Assembly (NCBI GenBank): GCA_963921795.1
Contig: OY997658.1
Span: 25,443,311-25,507,310, forward strand
DNA from: Nannobrachium achirus
Lineage: Eukaryota; Chordata; Actinopteri; Myctophiformes; Myctophidae
Length of the DNA stretch: 64,000 nucleotides
Direction of reading: 5' to 3'
Part shown: positions 23,717 through 35,110 of the stretch, one piece after another
Numbering within the stretch: position 1 is the first letter of the stretch
Layout: each line of letters starts with the position of its first letter
Position numbers and translations under genes: made by a program
The notes under the pieces: model-generated
Database searches by the model: none
Told to the model about the DNA's origin: nothing
What the model saw: only the letters and a program-made list of their open reading frames with translations

Positions 23717-24329
23717 CAGGGGCGCTGGAAGTGGGGTGCTGAGGGAGCTACAGCTCCCCTGGTGGTGGAGAAAAATACATTTTTCGATTGAGAAAAATAT
23801 ATATATTTTTTTATATAGGCCTATATATATACACACACAGAGCTATATTAAAACAATAATGTATTTGACTTTGGGGAATAAAATATGATGAAAAAAGGTG
23901 TTTGATTATCACATGGTCACCATGCCACCTCCGGTCAGAAGGGAAGTCGAATTAAAATGTTGTTTTAAAATAAATACCGCTTTGATGGCACACCAAAGTC
24001 TATTTATTTGAGAACTAGAAACTGTCTGTAGGCTCATTGTTGCAAACTAACACCGTTGTATAAGGGGAATAAAAAAACAGTAGAAAACTGTTACAAAAAT
24101 AATACCCGATTTTGTAGTGTGTGCGTGAGTGGCTGTGTTTGTGTGCGCGTGCGTGCTATGTGTTGCACTGTGTGCTAAAATAACTAGTAACTATACAGCT
24201 CCTTGTTACACCGTTGTGCGGGGAATAAGCACCTGAAACCGTAATAAAAATAACCCAAAACCAGATAAAAAACTTGAATTTTGCATGAAGCTCAGCTCCC
24301 CTTGGGATTTGGGAGTTCCAGCGCACCTG
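23717..24329. mobile_element. hAT-type element (CAGGGGCGCTGGAA) in the minisatellite, unit 1
   Basis: 613 bp, ends CAGGGGCGCTGGAA and TTCCAGCGCACCTG, perfect TSD GATTTAAC (23709-23716, 24330-24337), which is itself part of the 35-bp unit. No transposase. Contains AT-rich sequence with TAGGCCTA at 23816. Confidence 0.92.
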
Positions 24330-24645
24330 GATTTAACAGTGTAGCCACCGCCCATTCAACAGTAGATTTAATAGTGTAGCCACCGCCCATTCAACAGCAA
24401 ATTTAACAGTGTAGCCACCACCCATTCAACAGTAGATTTAACAGTGTAGCCACCGCCCATTCAACAGTAGATTTAATAGTGTACCCACCGCCCATTCAAC
24501 AGTAGATTTAATAGTGTACCCACCGCCCATTCAACAGTAGATTTAACAGTGTACCCACCGCCCATTCAACAGTAGATTTAATAGTGTACCTGCACCGCCC
24601 ATTCAACAGTAGATTTAATAGTGTACCCACCACCCATTCAACAGC
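24330..24645. repeat. 35-bp minisatellite, unit 1 distal block
   Basis: Continuation of the array beyond the hAT-type insertion; about nine units. Confidence 0.95.
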
Positions 24646-25100
24646 ATTTTTGGCAACAGAGGCTTTCCAACACTCACTGCTGCCGACGTCTGTGCGCCTG
24701 CGGTGGAGAGCTATCCCAGCCAGCAATTCTTGCAATGGCTCCATATCTGAAAATGTTCAGGGCCCCAGACTGTACAAGCATACCAAGTTAAGGTTAAGGT
24801 TAAGTTAAGGACCTTACATGTTTCAAAAAGTTGTAGCCTAAAAACACTCATCATAATTTTGTTCTGTCTGTCTTCTGAAGGTTTTCCAGCTGCAATGAAT
24901 GAGCCCTGTTTTGCAGTGAGCAGGTTTTCAGTCAGGGTCAATTGTTTTGAGACACTTTGGCCACAATGTGCCTTACTTTCTTATTATCTTTTTTTATTAT
25001 CTTCATGGTGCATTGATTGCATATTTAACAATGTACGCACCATGCGCCCATTCAACAGCAGATTTTACAGTGTACCACCCACCACCCATTCAGCAGCGCG

Positions 25101-25489
25101 TGATTATGGATCCCACTGGGAAAGATGGATAACCACGCCCAGGACTCATTTTTGAAGCTTGGGATTGGCTGAACCGGACGTAGGGAGCGCTCCGTTGTAG
25201 TCACTTGGACCGCGCAAGGTGCACCAAAACCCAATTATCATTGCGTTTATCGTGCGCTTGATAAATAGAACGATTGCATTCACCACGGCTTCGTAACTCG
25301 CGCGGCGCTCGCGGGCACTCGCGCCTGCGGCGCTCGGGCGCGAAGAGCAGGACCAAGGTCTGCTGGCCTTTGCGCCGCTTGCAATGTCGTGGACAATAAC
25401 TGTGACGTGAGTAGCTAACCTGCCGACGCTGACGAAAACGAGCGCTCTATGCCGTTTCCATCCATCTTTCCCAGTGGGATCCATAATCA
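25101..25489. mobile_element. Inverted-repeat element, unit 2 copy
   Basis: Counterpart of 22338-22705 with a 21-bp internal insertion (CGGCGCTCGGGCGC region). Confidence 0.75.
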
Positions 25490-25501
25490 GGCTTCAGCAG
25501 C

Positions 25502-26809
25502 AGATTTAAACGTGTACCCACCACCCATTCAACAGCAGATTTAATAGTGTACCCACCACCCATTCAACAGCAGATTTAACAGTGTACCCACCGCAACAGT
25601 AGATTTAACAGTGTACCCACCACCCATTTAACAGTAGATTTAACAGTGTACCCACCGCTCATTCAACAGTAGATTTAATAGTGTACCCACCACCCATTCA
25701 ACAGCAGATTTAACAGTGTACCCACCACCCATTCAACAGTAGATTTAACAGTGTACCCACCACCCATTCATCAGCAGATTTAACTGTGTACCCACCGCCC
25801 ATTCAACAGCAGATTTAACAGTGTACCCACCGCAACAGTAGATTTAACAGTGTACCCACCACCCATTTAACAGTAGATTTAACAGTGTACCCACCGCTCA
25901 TTCAACAGTAGATTTAATAGTGTACCCACCACCCATTCAACAGCAGATTTAACAGTGTACCCACCACCCATTCAACAGTAGATTTAACAGTGTACCCACC
26001 ACCCATTCATCAGCAGATTTAACTGTGTACCCACCGCCCATTCAACAGCAGATTTAACAGTGTACCCACCGCCCATTCAACAGCAGATTTAACAGTGTAC
26101 CCACTGCCCATTCAACAGTAGATTTAACAGTGTACCCACCACCCATTCATCAGCAGATTTAACTGTGTACCCACCGCCCATTCAACAGCAGATTTAACAG
26201 TGTACCCACCGCAACAGTAGATTTAACAGTGTACCCACCACCCATTTAACAGTAGATTTAACAGTGTACCCACCGCTCATTCAACAGTAGATTTAATAGT
26301 GTACCCACCACCCATTTAACAGCAGATTTAACAGTGTACCCACCACCCATTCAACAGTAGATTTAACAGTGTACCCACCACCCATTCATCAGCAGATTTA
26401 ACTGTGTACCCACCGCCCATTCAACAGCAGATTTAACAGTGTACCCACCGCCCATTCAACAGTAGATTTAACAGTGTACCCACTGCCCATTCAACAGTAG
26501 ATTTAACAGTGTACCCACCGTGTACCCACCGCCCATTCAACAGCAGATTTAACAGTGTACCCACCGCCCATTCAACAGTAGATTTAACAGTGTACCCACC
26601 GCCCATTCAACAGTAGATTTAACAGTGTACCCACCGTGTACCCACCACCCATTCAACAGTAGATTTAACAGTGTACCCACCGCCCATTCAACAGTAGATT
26701 TAACAGTGTAGCCACCACCCATTCAACAGTAGATTTAACAGTGTAGCCACCGCCCATTCAACAGTAGATTTAATAGTGTAGCCACCACCCATTCAACAGT
26801 AGATTTAAC
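25502..26809. repeat. 35-bp minisatellite, unit 2 main block
   Basis: Expanded relative to unit 1. The short variant occurs three times (25591, 25830, 26209), spaced 239 and 379 bp. Confidence 0.97.
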
Positions 26810-27422
26810 CAGGGGCGCTGGAAGTGGGGTGCTGAGGGAGCTACAGCTCCCCTGGTGGTGGAGAAAAATACATTTTTCGATTGAGAAAAATATATATATT
26901 TTTTTATATAGGCCTATATATATACACACACAGAGCTATATTAAAACAATAATGTATTTGACTTTGGGGAATAAAATATGATGAAAAAAGGTGTTTGATT
27001 ATCACATGGTCACCATGCCACCTCCGGTCAGAAGGGAAGTCGAATTAAAATGTTGTTTTAAAATAAATACCGCTTTGATGGCACACCAAAGTCTATTTAT
27101 TTGAGAACTAGAAACTGTCTGTAGGCTCATTGTTGCAAACTAACACCGTTTTATAAGGGGAATAAAAAAACAGTAGAAAACTGTTACAAAAATAATACCC
27201 GATTTTGTAGTGTGTGCGTGAGTGGCTGTGTTTGTGTGCGCGTGCGTGCTATGTGTTGCACTGTGTGCTAAAATAACTAGTAACTATACAGCTCCTTGTT
27301 ACACCGTTGTGCGGGGAATAAGCACCTGAAACCGTAATAAAAATAACCCAAAACCAGATAAAAAACTTGAATTTTGCATGAAGCTCAGCTCCCCTTGGGA
27401 TTTGGGAGTTCCAGCGCACCTG
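26810..27422. mobile_element. hAT-type element in minisatellite, unit 2
   Basis: Exact positional counterpart of 23717-24329 (offset 3093) with the same flanking GATTTAAC, so it was copied by the segmental duplication and did not insert twice. Confidence 0.92.
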
Positions 27423-27740
27423 GATTTAACAGTGTAGCCACCGCCCATTCAACAGTAGATTTAATAGTGTAGCCACCGCCCATTCAACAGCAAATTTAAC
27501 AGTGTAGCCACCACCCATTCAACAGTAGATTTAACAGTGTAGCCACCGCCCATTCAACAGTAGATTTAATAGTGTACCCACCGCCCATTCAACAGTAGAT
27601 TTAATAGTGTACCCACCGCCCATTCAACAGTAGATTTAACAGTGTACCCACCGCCCATTCAACAGTAGATTTAATAGTGTACCTGCACCGCCCATTCAAC
27701 ATTAGATTTAATAGTGTACCCACCACCCATTCAACAGCAT
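27423..27740. repeat. 35-bp minisatellite, unit 2 distal block
   Basis: As 24330-24645 with scattered substitutions. Confidence 0.95.
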
Positions 27741-27909
27741 TTTTGGCAACAGAGGCTTTCCAACACTCACTGCTGCCGACGTCTGTGCGCCTGCGGTGGA
27801 GAGCTATCCCAGCCAGCACGCCGACATGGGTCCATATGGTTTCAAGGCAGGTTAATATGGGCCCCAAGTGGCATGTCAGCGGGATCCACTTGGGTCCCAA
27901 GTAACCAGG

Positions 27910-28437
27910 GGCATAGTTCCGCCGATTTAAAACGAATCCAATACGGAACTAAAACTTCATATGTTTGTTGCGCTGTTTTCCCCCCGCGAGGTACCAAAAA
28001 TAATGTGTCTACATTGGACCCCATTCGTTTTCCCCTTTGATTTTCTAACCTTAATAAACGTTGTCATAAATACTTTATGGTTCCTGTCGCTATAGTGAAA
28101 AACTCCCTTTCAATCACCATGATATGCGTTTTGTGCAAATATGGTCCCATTTATGTTCAAATTGATGATGAATTTGCGGGGGGAGTGGACAACTAAACTG
28201 ATACTAGCCTGCTGTGTTCTTCTTTGTGTGCTTTATTTCGGGAGGCTCAACACCACATTCTCCCATGTATCCCTGTGGTTCCACGTGACCGCTGGCAGCC
28301 AATAGCATTCCTTGTGATTCCTGGGGTACCATTAAAACAATGATGGCGACACCCATACAAGGGACAAAAAAACATCATTTTCGCAGCATAGAAACCAATG
28401 GCTTCGCATCGTCCATATTTCTTTTACAGTCTATGGT
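27910..28437. repeat. Dispersed 0.53-kb repeat, copy 2
   Basis: Same orientation as 3326-3863, with small indels and a loss of about 8 bp after TATGTTTG. Begins about 90 bp after the tandem duplication. Confidence 0.85.
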
Positions 28438-28799
28438 CCCAACTGGTACAGTAGTTCCACCCACAGCAGGACGGTCACTTGGCACTTACTTACTAATAAC
28501 ATCAATATACAGATAATAACAACAAGTAAAGCATAAACAACAGTCCACATCCGTATATTCCACAGAAACCCTTTATCTGCAGATCAGTGCTTATGTGATC
28601 CATGGAAGCCTGCGAGACAAGAAAGAACTCTGGGGAACTTCCCTCGAAAGAACAACGTGATTCCTTTCCTTTTAATTTCATCCATGCCTTTAATGCTAGA
28701 CCACAGGCTTGCATAAAATGTTCCGAGTCATGCATGTATGCAGTTTCTCCTCAATACTTCATCACAGGGCTATGGGCACATGAGTGCATCAGTAGTTCT
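28438..28799. other. Unassigned intronic sequence
   Basis: No repeat, coding or RNA signal recognised. Confidence 0.4.
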
Positions 28800-29393
28800 C
28801 AAACCTTTCTGTGCCAAGGACCCCCGCGTTGATATGTATTTGGCTAGCGGGTTCCCATCTGAAAATGTCTTGTGCCAGGGACCCCCAGAAGAGAAGATTT
28901 TTCCAAATGTCATAAACATAGTAGATGTGCACTGTGAGCTTGACTTGTAGATCTGCTATTGCAGTGGTCTTCAACGTTTTCAGGCCAAGGACCCCTTAGA
29001 TGAGAGAGAGATAAAGCAGGGACCCCCACAACCTTTTCATAGATTCTATATAGTTTCATTGTTTGACAGCACAATCAGCATTGTATTTTGGATTCATGTC
29101 AATGTGTGTTTTCAGATATTTAAGCACTTGAACCGTCAATACTGAATAAACTTGACCTTTCACTCTGTACTCAGAACGCCTCGCACCCTGAGGCGTTGTG
29201 AGCTTGTAGATCTGCTATTTTTGGCTAAAGGTTTCTATCACGCAAATATTTGAAGGACCCCCTGTAGTGACTCTGAGGACCCCCTAGGGGTCCCAGACCC
29301 CCTGTTGAAGACATTTGTGCCATTGGTTAACTGTCCAGGGACCCCCTGAACCCCCTCCCAAGTCAAGGACCCCACTTTGAGAACCAAAGACTG
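28800..29393. mobile_element. CAGTAGTTCTCAAAC-type element carrying an inserted second family
   Basis: Ends CAGTAGTTCTCAAAC and CTTTGAGAACCAAAGACTG. A half apex palindrome (28932-28960) is followed at 28972 by an inverted copy of the 18463-type element (CAGTGGTCTTCAACG to GTTGAAGAC at about 29312), which has its own palindrome half at 29170-29224. Confidence 0.65.
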
Positions 29394-29566
29394 CAGATTA
29401 AGAGCTTTGTTAGAACTTGAAAAGGTCTTCTGAGGCCGGTGTGTGAGGTGTGTGTGACAGTTCATTGCTGCTGTACTTTAGTAGGAAGAGAACACAGAGC
29501 TGGGAGGCATAGTTGGCCAAAAGCCACTTGTCAAAACGGGGGAGAATTTTTGTTTGTTTTGCAACA

Positions 29567-29568
<2 letters not shown>

Positions 29569-29652
<84 letters not shown>
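29569..29652. repeat. (CT)n microsatellite
   Basis: About 42 uninterrupted CT units. Confidence 0.97.
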
Positions 29653-29654
<2 letters not shown>

Positions 29655-30197
29655 ACCGGAGGAGAGGAGAGAGCCGTCCACAATGAAACTGTCACATCAG
29701 TGTTGTGCTGCCTTATATTATGCTGTAGGTTTATACAATAGGCAATTCAATAATCTGGCAAAAAAAGCGATGTGTTTTCCAAAAGCATACATTTCAGAAT
29801 GTCTTCCATCACGTTGTCGCGCACCCTTTCTTAAAATCAATGAAACTGCTTAGGTACACGGCACAAAAGTCGAGATAACAATGAACAATATTATTGCATC
29901 GATTGAGTTTTGTTAAATTCGGATTATGTGCCAAGTTCCCAGGGTTTATGGAATCATCGCCTTGGCATTGCTTTTCACTCTGACAGTGTTGCACACAAGG
30001 CTAGAAGAACAAATGAGTCATGATAATATAAATACATCTCTATAGCGTTGCCGTCACCATTGCTCTGCGAACCTCAATAGCGGCACCTCAACGGGCATTC
30101 ATTTGAGGTGCTGCTGCCCTTGAGGTGGTTTGGAAGGTTACTGTCTGACTGCTTGGCAAACCACAGCAGGGTGAATTGTCGCAATGTATGGCTTTTA

Positions 30198-30583
30198 AAT
30201 AATACTTTACTTTATAAACTTTATTTTATAAAGCGCTTTTTGAAAACAGTGTTTACAAAGTGCTTTACAGTGTCATGGTAAAAATAAAAACATTCATCGA
30301 GATAACAACAGTCAATTAAGATTCATATATAAGTGAGTGTAAAATAAGGTATAAAATATAAAACCAAGGCAAATACAGATGTACACATACATATAACAAC
30401 ATAACACAGTTACGAAGACCAAAAGTGCAAGGTATAAGTGCTAAAGTCTAGGAAAGGCCTTGGTGTATAAGTGCGTTTTCAGGAGTGACTTAAAAGATAC
30501 CACTGACTGAGCGTCCACAGGCAGGTTATTCCAGAGCTTAGGTGCGGTGGTTTGGTATACAGGCATTTCATGTTCTAAATCAG
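30198..30583 (-). pseudogene. LINE fragment, C-terminus of the reverse-transcriptase ORF and 3' tail
   Basis: On the minus strand, 30583 down to a stop at 30441-30443 reads through LWNNLPVDAQSVVSFKSLLK to FPRL. LWN-LP and SFK--LK-HL are the closing motifs of CR1/L2/Rex-type LINE proteins. The tail below it carries AAAGCGCTTT motifs common to fish LINE 3' ends. It is 5'-truncated, cut off at 30584 by a CAGTGGTTATCAAAC repeat. Not functional. Confidence 0.75.
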
Positions 30584-30660
30584 TGGTTATCAAACTTGTT
30601 TGGCTTTAGTAACCCTTTTTTCTTGATTTTTAAATCAAAGGACCCCTTTTACCTGACTAC

Positions 30661-30710
30661 TAGCCTCGTAAACAACTCCCCTTCCGGAAGGGGAGTGGTT
30701 TATGAGGCTA
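30661..30710. mobile_element. 50-bp palindromic micro-element with 9-bp TSD (Mutator-like ends)
   Basis: Exactly 50 bp, starting TAGCCTCGTAAAC and ending its complement with two mismatches in 25-bp arms, and no loop. It is flanked by a perfect 9-bp duplication CCTGACTAC (30652-30660, 30711-30719). Ends TAGCC..GGCTA and 9-bp TSDs are shared with 48686-49109 and 50183-50748. Confidence 0.85.
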
Positions 30711-30845
30711 CCTGACTACAACATGTTGCTTAGAAAAAGAGAAAACGATACCTAGCATATCGTTGTTGTCGGGCAGAAACCTCATGTCTCCATACTTTGG
30801 TAAATGAATGCCCTACTTTGCCATACTACAGTATCATAAAAGTAC

Positions 30846-30872
30846 CAAAAATAGCAGATCTACAAGCTATTC
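30846..30872. repeat. Half apex palindrome
   Basis: Left arm only (AAAAATAGCAGATCTACAAG), inside a degraded CAGTGGTTATCAAAC-type element (about 30584-31065). Confidence 0.7.
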
Positions 30873-31090
30873 AGCTATGTTTGCTACTTTTAAGAAAATA
30901 TTGAAGAACATTACAAATAAGAAAAGGTTTGAAAAACTTGAAATTAGAGCATCCTGAGTACTTACTTTAAACTGTATCCAGTTTTTACATGTTCTACTTT
31001 CTCTCATGTACCCCCTGTAGTACCTCTGCGTGTCCCGAGTACACGTACCCCCATTTGAGAGCCACTTTTCCTGACTGAACGACATGCAGA

Positions 31091-33320
31091 CAGAGATGGG
31101 AAGTAACGAAGTACATTTTTCAGTACTTTGTACTTTACTGAGTATTTATTTTTCAGAGTACTTTTTACTTTTATCCGTTACATTTTAACACAAGTATCTG
31201 TACTTTTACTCCGCTACATTTTCAAAACAGGCTCGCTACTTTGGTTTTAATGATACATTAATGTTGCACCGCTGTGCGGCGGATGAAACGAAACATTAAA
31301 ATACTCAAGTAGAAATACCAGTACGCATTGTCGTAAGCGTCGCTTCCTCAGGGAACGCCTGCATGTTATGCTATGTTCAGACGTAAGACGGTGGTGCGCA
31401 TTGAAAATAGCAGATCTACAAGCTCACAGCGCGGCTAACCGCAACGCATTGTGAATTTGTAAGTCTGCTGCGGTCTGCTGACACCATTTCCGCATGTGAC
31501 GTCTCACAGCCAATCAATGACTACTATTTTACGTGTCCCTCTCTGTGATTGGATGATACCGCACCCGGCTGTTGTTGTTTTTACACACAACGTGGAGTTG
31601 GATGAAAACAGTGATCATTTATTAAGTTTCTGTTGGGAAATAAAAGCTAATAATCTGATTTAGGAACGCTGTATCTGCCTTTGATTACAATGGCAGCACT
31701 GATAAGTTTAACACCAACAAACAGGCTAGGTTCAGTGGCGATTTATGGAATATTTACAACAAATCCATCTGAAAGGAAAACTCCACACAAGGCAGACGGA
31801 GATGTGTATGAATGCTTACACACGCTGTTTCTACAACGGTAAGCAAAAGGCAGTCCTTATAAAGTGGCTTGTTTAAGCCATTGGTTCTCAAAGTGGGGTC
31901 CGGGGACCTACAGGCGTCCTTGAGGGAGTTCCAACCCAGGGGGTCCCCAGCTAAATAAATGATAGTTAGGAACCAAATGAACCCTTATTGGTCTGTAGAG
32001 TGTACACAATTGAAATGCACCCCCATGCAGCTAAATGCTAATTTGGAAACAATGGACCATGGGTCTGTTACTCTCACAGTGTCTCTCAGAGTTAAATTAA
32101 CATTGATTTTACCCAATAAATGGGGGTCCGTAGCCTAATGCATGTCAAACTGGGGGCCCTTGGAATTTAAATGGTTGAGAATCACTGCTAGAGCAGTGAT
32201 GCATGGTGGTCCATGGGCTAATAAGTGTCATTTTGGGGGTCCTTGACATGAAAAAGTGGTGTAACTTGGTGGGCGCTGGTGCTTCAGGTTTAGCCTTGGA
32301 TCAAGATAGTCTTGTGCTATGGATTGTTATGAGTAAACATGATTTTATTTCTTTATTTTTTGATGGGAGAACGGTGCTGCTGGTCGTTCTCAGCAAGAGT
32401 ATGTCAGTGACAGGTTGGTTGTTTGCATTGAGAGGCAGCCGACATCACAAGTGAATGCTTGAAATCAACAATACATCTATTTCTTATATATGCCTACAGT
32501 ACAGTATGTACATTATACATTTGGCCATTGCTTAGAAAGTACCAGCCATTTGGATATGAAGCTATTAAGTCGTTTTTCTTTATTTTGTTTGTAGGAATAC
32601 TTTTGCCTTCTGTGTGTACTGTGCCTGTCTATGAATAGGATGGGGAAGGTGTACGCTACTGTATTTGTATTTTAACATCATATGGTGGTACTTGGAGAGA
32701 CAAATATTTTCTGAGTGGTACTGGTAAAAAAATAAGGTTGAGGACCTGATCTAACCTATTCTATTTTCTGAACATGCAGTAGTTTGAGTGAATTACAGTA
32801 TGTGTACAAGTGGACTATTGTGTTATCCAGTATGCAAATCTTTAAAATTAGATATTTTATGATAAAACTGTTAACAATAAATCGAGTAACTGAAAGTAAC
32901 TAGTAGTTACTTTTTAAATTGCAGTAATCGGATTATGTTACTGACTAAAGATTGTTGGTATCGTGGGATATGTATAGGCCTATTTTTATATAAGTGGTAC
33001 TCAGTCTAAAAAGGTAGAAAACCTTTGCTGTATTTAGATTTCACATCATAGTTAGGAAACCAATCCTGGGCCAGTTTTAAGACGTGTGTTTGGTGGGGAT
33101 CTTTGTTTAATATCCTTCAAATTCTATTGGCTTTGCACAGAAACATACAGTAAAAATACTTTTACTTTTACTTTAAAAGTACTTTTCAAAGCCTGTACTT
33201 TTTACTTTTTACTTGAGTAATTATTTGAATTGAGTACTTTTACTTTTACCAAAGTCGTTTTTTTCACAAGTACTTTTACTTTTACTTAAGTACAGAGTGC
33301 GAGTACTTTTCCCATCTCTG
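31091..33320. mobile_element. hAT-type element, CAGAGATGGGAAGTA ends
   Basis: 2230 bp, ends CAGAGATGGGAAGTA and TACTTTTCCCATCTCTG, perfect TSD CATGCAGA (31083-31090, 33321-33328). Subterminal GTACTTTTACTTTTAC runs. Contains an apex palindrome (31401-31470) and a nested segment at 31880-32190 (GGTTCTCAAAGTGGGG to GGTTGAGAATCACTG). The longest open frame (32203-32454) shows no transposase motif; non-autonomous. Confidence 0.92.
31401..31470. repeat. Apex palindrome copy, right arm eroded
   Basis: Left arm TTGAAAATAGCAGATCTAC intact; right arm reads GTGAATTTGTAAGTCTGCTG. Confidence 0.75.
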
Positions 33321-33794
33321 CATGCAGATATTACGAAGGGAGAATGAGTTATATAAAGGTGTCGGTGGTGCTCCTTTATCCAGCGGGATACAAAACATGA
33401 AACAAGCAAATATTCCAGGCACATTTCAAAGAGGAGAATGGGCTTCATTAATTAAAATGTTAAACACATTTTGACCATCAGGTCTTCATCAGGGCAGGAG
33501 TGAATGGAAGACAAACACACTCGCTTTAAATACTGTTGAAAACAACGCCTATTAATTAAACACTTAAACTGCTATGCACCTGGGTGCACATAGCAGTTAA
33601 TAGAGCGTAATGTACATGTGAACAATCATTCTATCAGTGTCTAGGGAGGCTGCATCTGAATGCATGACTCCCAGATAAATTAATATCATTTAGAACACTC
33701 AAGTCTAAGCAGATTTAATTGCAACACATGGAATACAGTTAAACTTGTGTTAAAGGCATAGCTTTCGGAGATGTTCAAGCAGCTTGCTATAGGC

Positions 33795-34271
33795 CAGTGT
33801 TTCTCAAACTTTCACATTTCAAGGTCTCCTCTTAACTCTGACAGTGTACAAATGGAACCAAATGAACCCATAAGGGTTCATTTGGTTCCATTTGTACACT
33901 GTCAGAGTTACACCGATATAAAAAGCTAGATACCTCCTTCGCTGCTGCAGTTCATTGCCGCGACTGGTCAAACAGCACTGGCGGAAGTGCGGATCTGTGG
34001 AACGTTGTGGATTTGTGGAAGGCACTCTGCCCCCTGCAGTGGGAAAGAGAGAGTCCCGCCAGTCCCGCCTACCGAGCGTCCCATTTTGTCACTCCCAAGG
34101 AAGCGTCCTTCAGAATTCAGGAAGCTTGCCAGTCTTCGTTGACCAACGCCCCTGCCCCTGTCGGAGGAGGCTTCTACCTTTATATGTCTATGGTTAAAGA
34201 CATGTATGGGTCAATTTAGACCCCCCTAAAGGCACCCACAGAGTCCCTGGAATCGACTTTGAGAAACACCG
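33795..34271. mobile_element. hAT-type MITE, CAGTGTTTCTCAAA ends
   Basis: 477 bp, ends CAGTGTTTCTCAAA and TTTGAGAAACACCG, perfect TSD CTATAGGC (33787-33794, 34272-34279). Carries the perfect hairpin at 33834-33909 near its left end. Open frames inside have no recognised domain. Confidence 0.88.
33834..33909. repeat. Perfect hairpin, 36-bp arms, 4-nt loop
   Basis: Left arm from AACTCTGACAGTGTAC to ATGAACCC, loop ATAA, right arm its exact complement. Diverged relatives lie at 10516-10583, 12600-12690 and about 44213. Confidence 0.93.
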
Positions 34272-34619
34272 CTATAGGCAAAATCGGGGAACGTTGAACA
34301 AAACCCCCCCATAGGTATACAATAGTACCAGTAAGACGCCCTTTTGCCAACCCCACCTAGGCTATGGGCACTGATGACGCGGAGGAGAGAACAATTAAAA
34401 TACATTTTCATGTGAGCCCCTCTGCACTACGGACACAATCGATTGTGTCTGTAGGCGATTCCTTGACTGCCGCGGCTTGGGATTGGCTGAGCCACAGTTA
34501 CTGGGGGCTTTACCCAGGCTTTTCTTTCGTGAATGGATCGCGACCGATCAGAAGGTGCAAACCATATTCAAAGGAGCCACCCTCTATATGAGAGTGTAAC
34601 TTAACACTATTTATGCCAC

Positions 34620-35110
34620 CTTTTCACCACTAGAGGGTGCCCAGTGGCCATAGAAAACACCCATCCACAAGCGCTGTTAACAGCACAAGCCCTGCGCAGC
34701 CATTACAAGCCTGAACACTTTCCTTTGTGTCATCAACAGGGACAGGATGAAGTTAGCTTGAAGTTAGCAATTGGCTACCAAGCATTTTAGAAGCCCTATT
34801 TTCGGCGATTTAGCCATGATTAAACCTTGCACACCTCATGGATATGCATGGAACAGAGAAAATGAGCTCTAAAGATCCTGGATTGCATTGGAGTGGATGG
34901 TAAATATCGGCGGCGCGATGCTCTCGCGGGCCGTGTAAACAGATGACGGCCGGCGGCCCGGCTCGAAAAAAAAAAAATATATATATCCCTGTATATTTTT
35001 TTTTTTACAATTTTTTTTTTTTTTTTTAAAAGCCGAACTAGTTCGCGATAGGCACCCAGGAGGGTCCAAATCATCCCGAACTAGTTCGGGATAGGCACTA
35101 AAGCAGTTAA
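34620..35110. repeat. GC-rich dispersed repeat with CCGAACTAGTTCGG palindromes
   Basis: Inverted relative of about 19225-19925: it shares the GAGGGTGCC motif, a GGCGGCGCG segment and paired CCGAACTAGTTCGG/GATAGGCAC motifs (35035-35060, 35073-35100). An A-run and a T-run interrupt it near 34967-35030. Confidence 0.65.

Larger units (their letters stand above)
21964..24726. repeat. Large tandem duplication, unit 1 (2.76 kb)
   Basis: Starts TTCTTGCAATGGCTCC and ends AGCTATCCCAGCCAGCA. Nearly identical to unit 2 (24727-27818): offset 2763 at the left, 2784 after a 21-bp GC-rich insertion present only in unit 2 (about 25321), and 3093 after differences in minisatellite length. Contains an inverted-repeat element, the minisatellite and a hAT-type element in the same order. 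Confidence 0.95.
24727..27818. repeat. Large tandem duplication, unit 2 (3.09 kb)
   Basis: Second copy of 21964-24726. Its extra 330 bp are a 21-bp GC-rich insertion near 25321 and about nine extra minisatellite units. Very few substitutions separate the copies, indicating a recent event or homogenisation. Confidence 0.95.

Noticed and set aside
22718..27740. CRISPR-like look of short regularly spaced repeats
   Set aside because: The 35-bp units are head to tail with no unique spacers and there are no cas genes; this is a eukaryotic minisatellite.
29439..29853. Open frames across 29439-29853
   Set aside because: They exist only because the (CT)n tract lacks stops.
31670..31850. Possible extra exon inside the 31091-33320 element
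   Set aside because: The frame has stops, lacks cadherin motifs, and sits in a transposable element.
32203..32454. hAT transposase in the 2.2-kb element
   Set aside because: The 83-codon frame has no recognisable transposase or zinc-finger motif.
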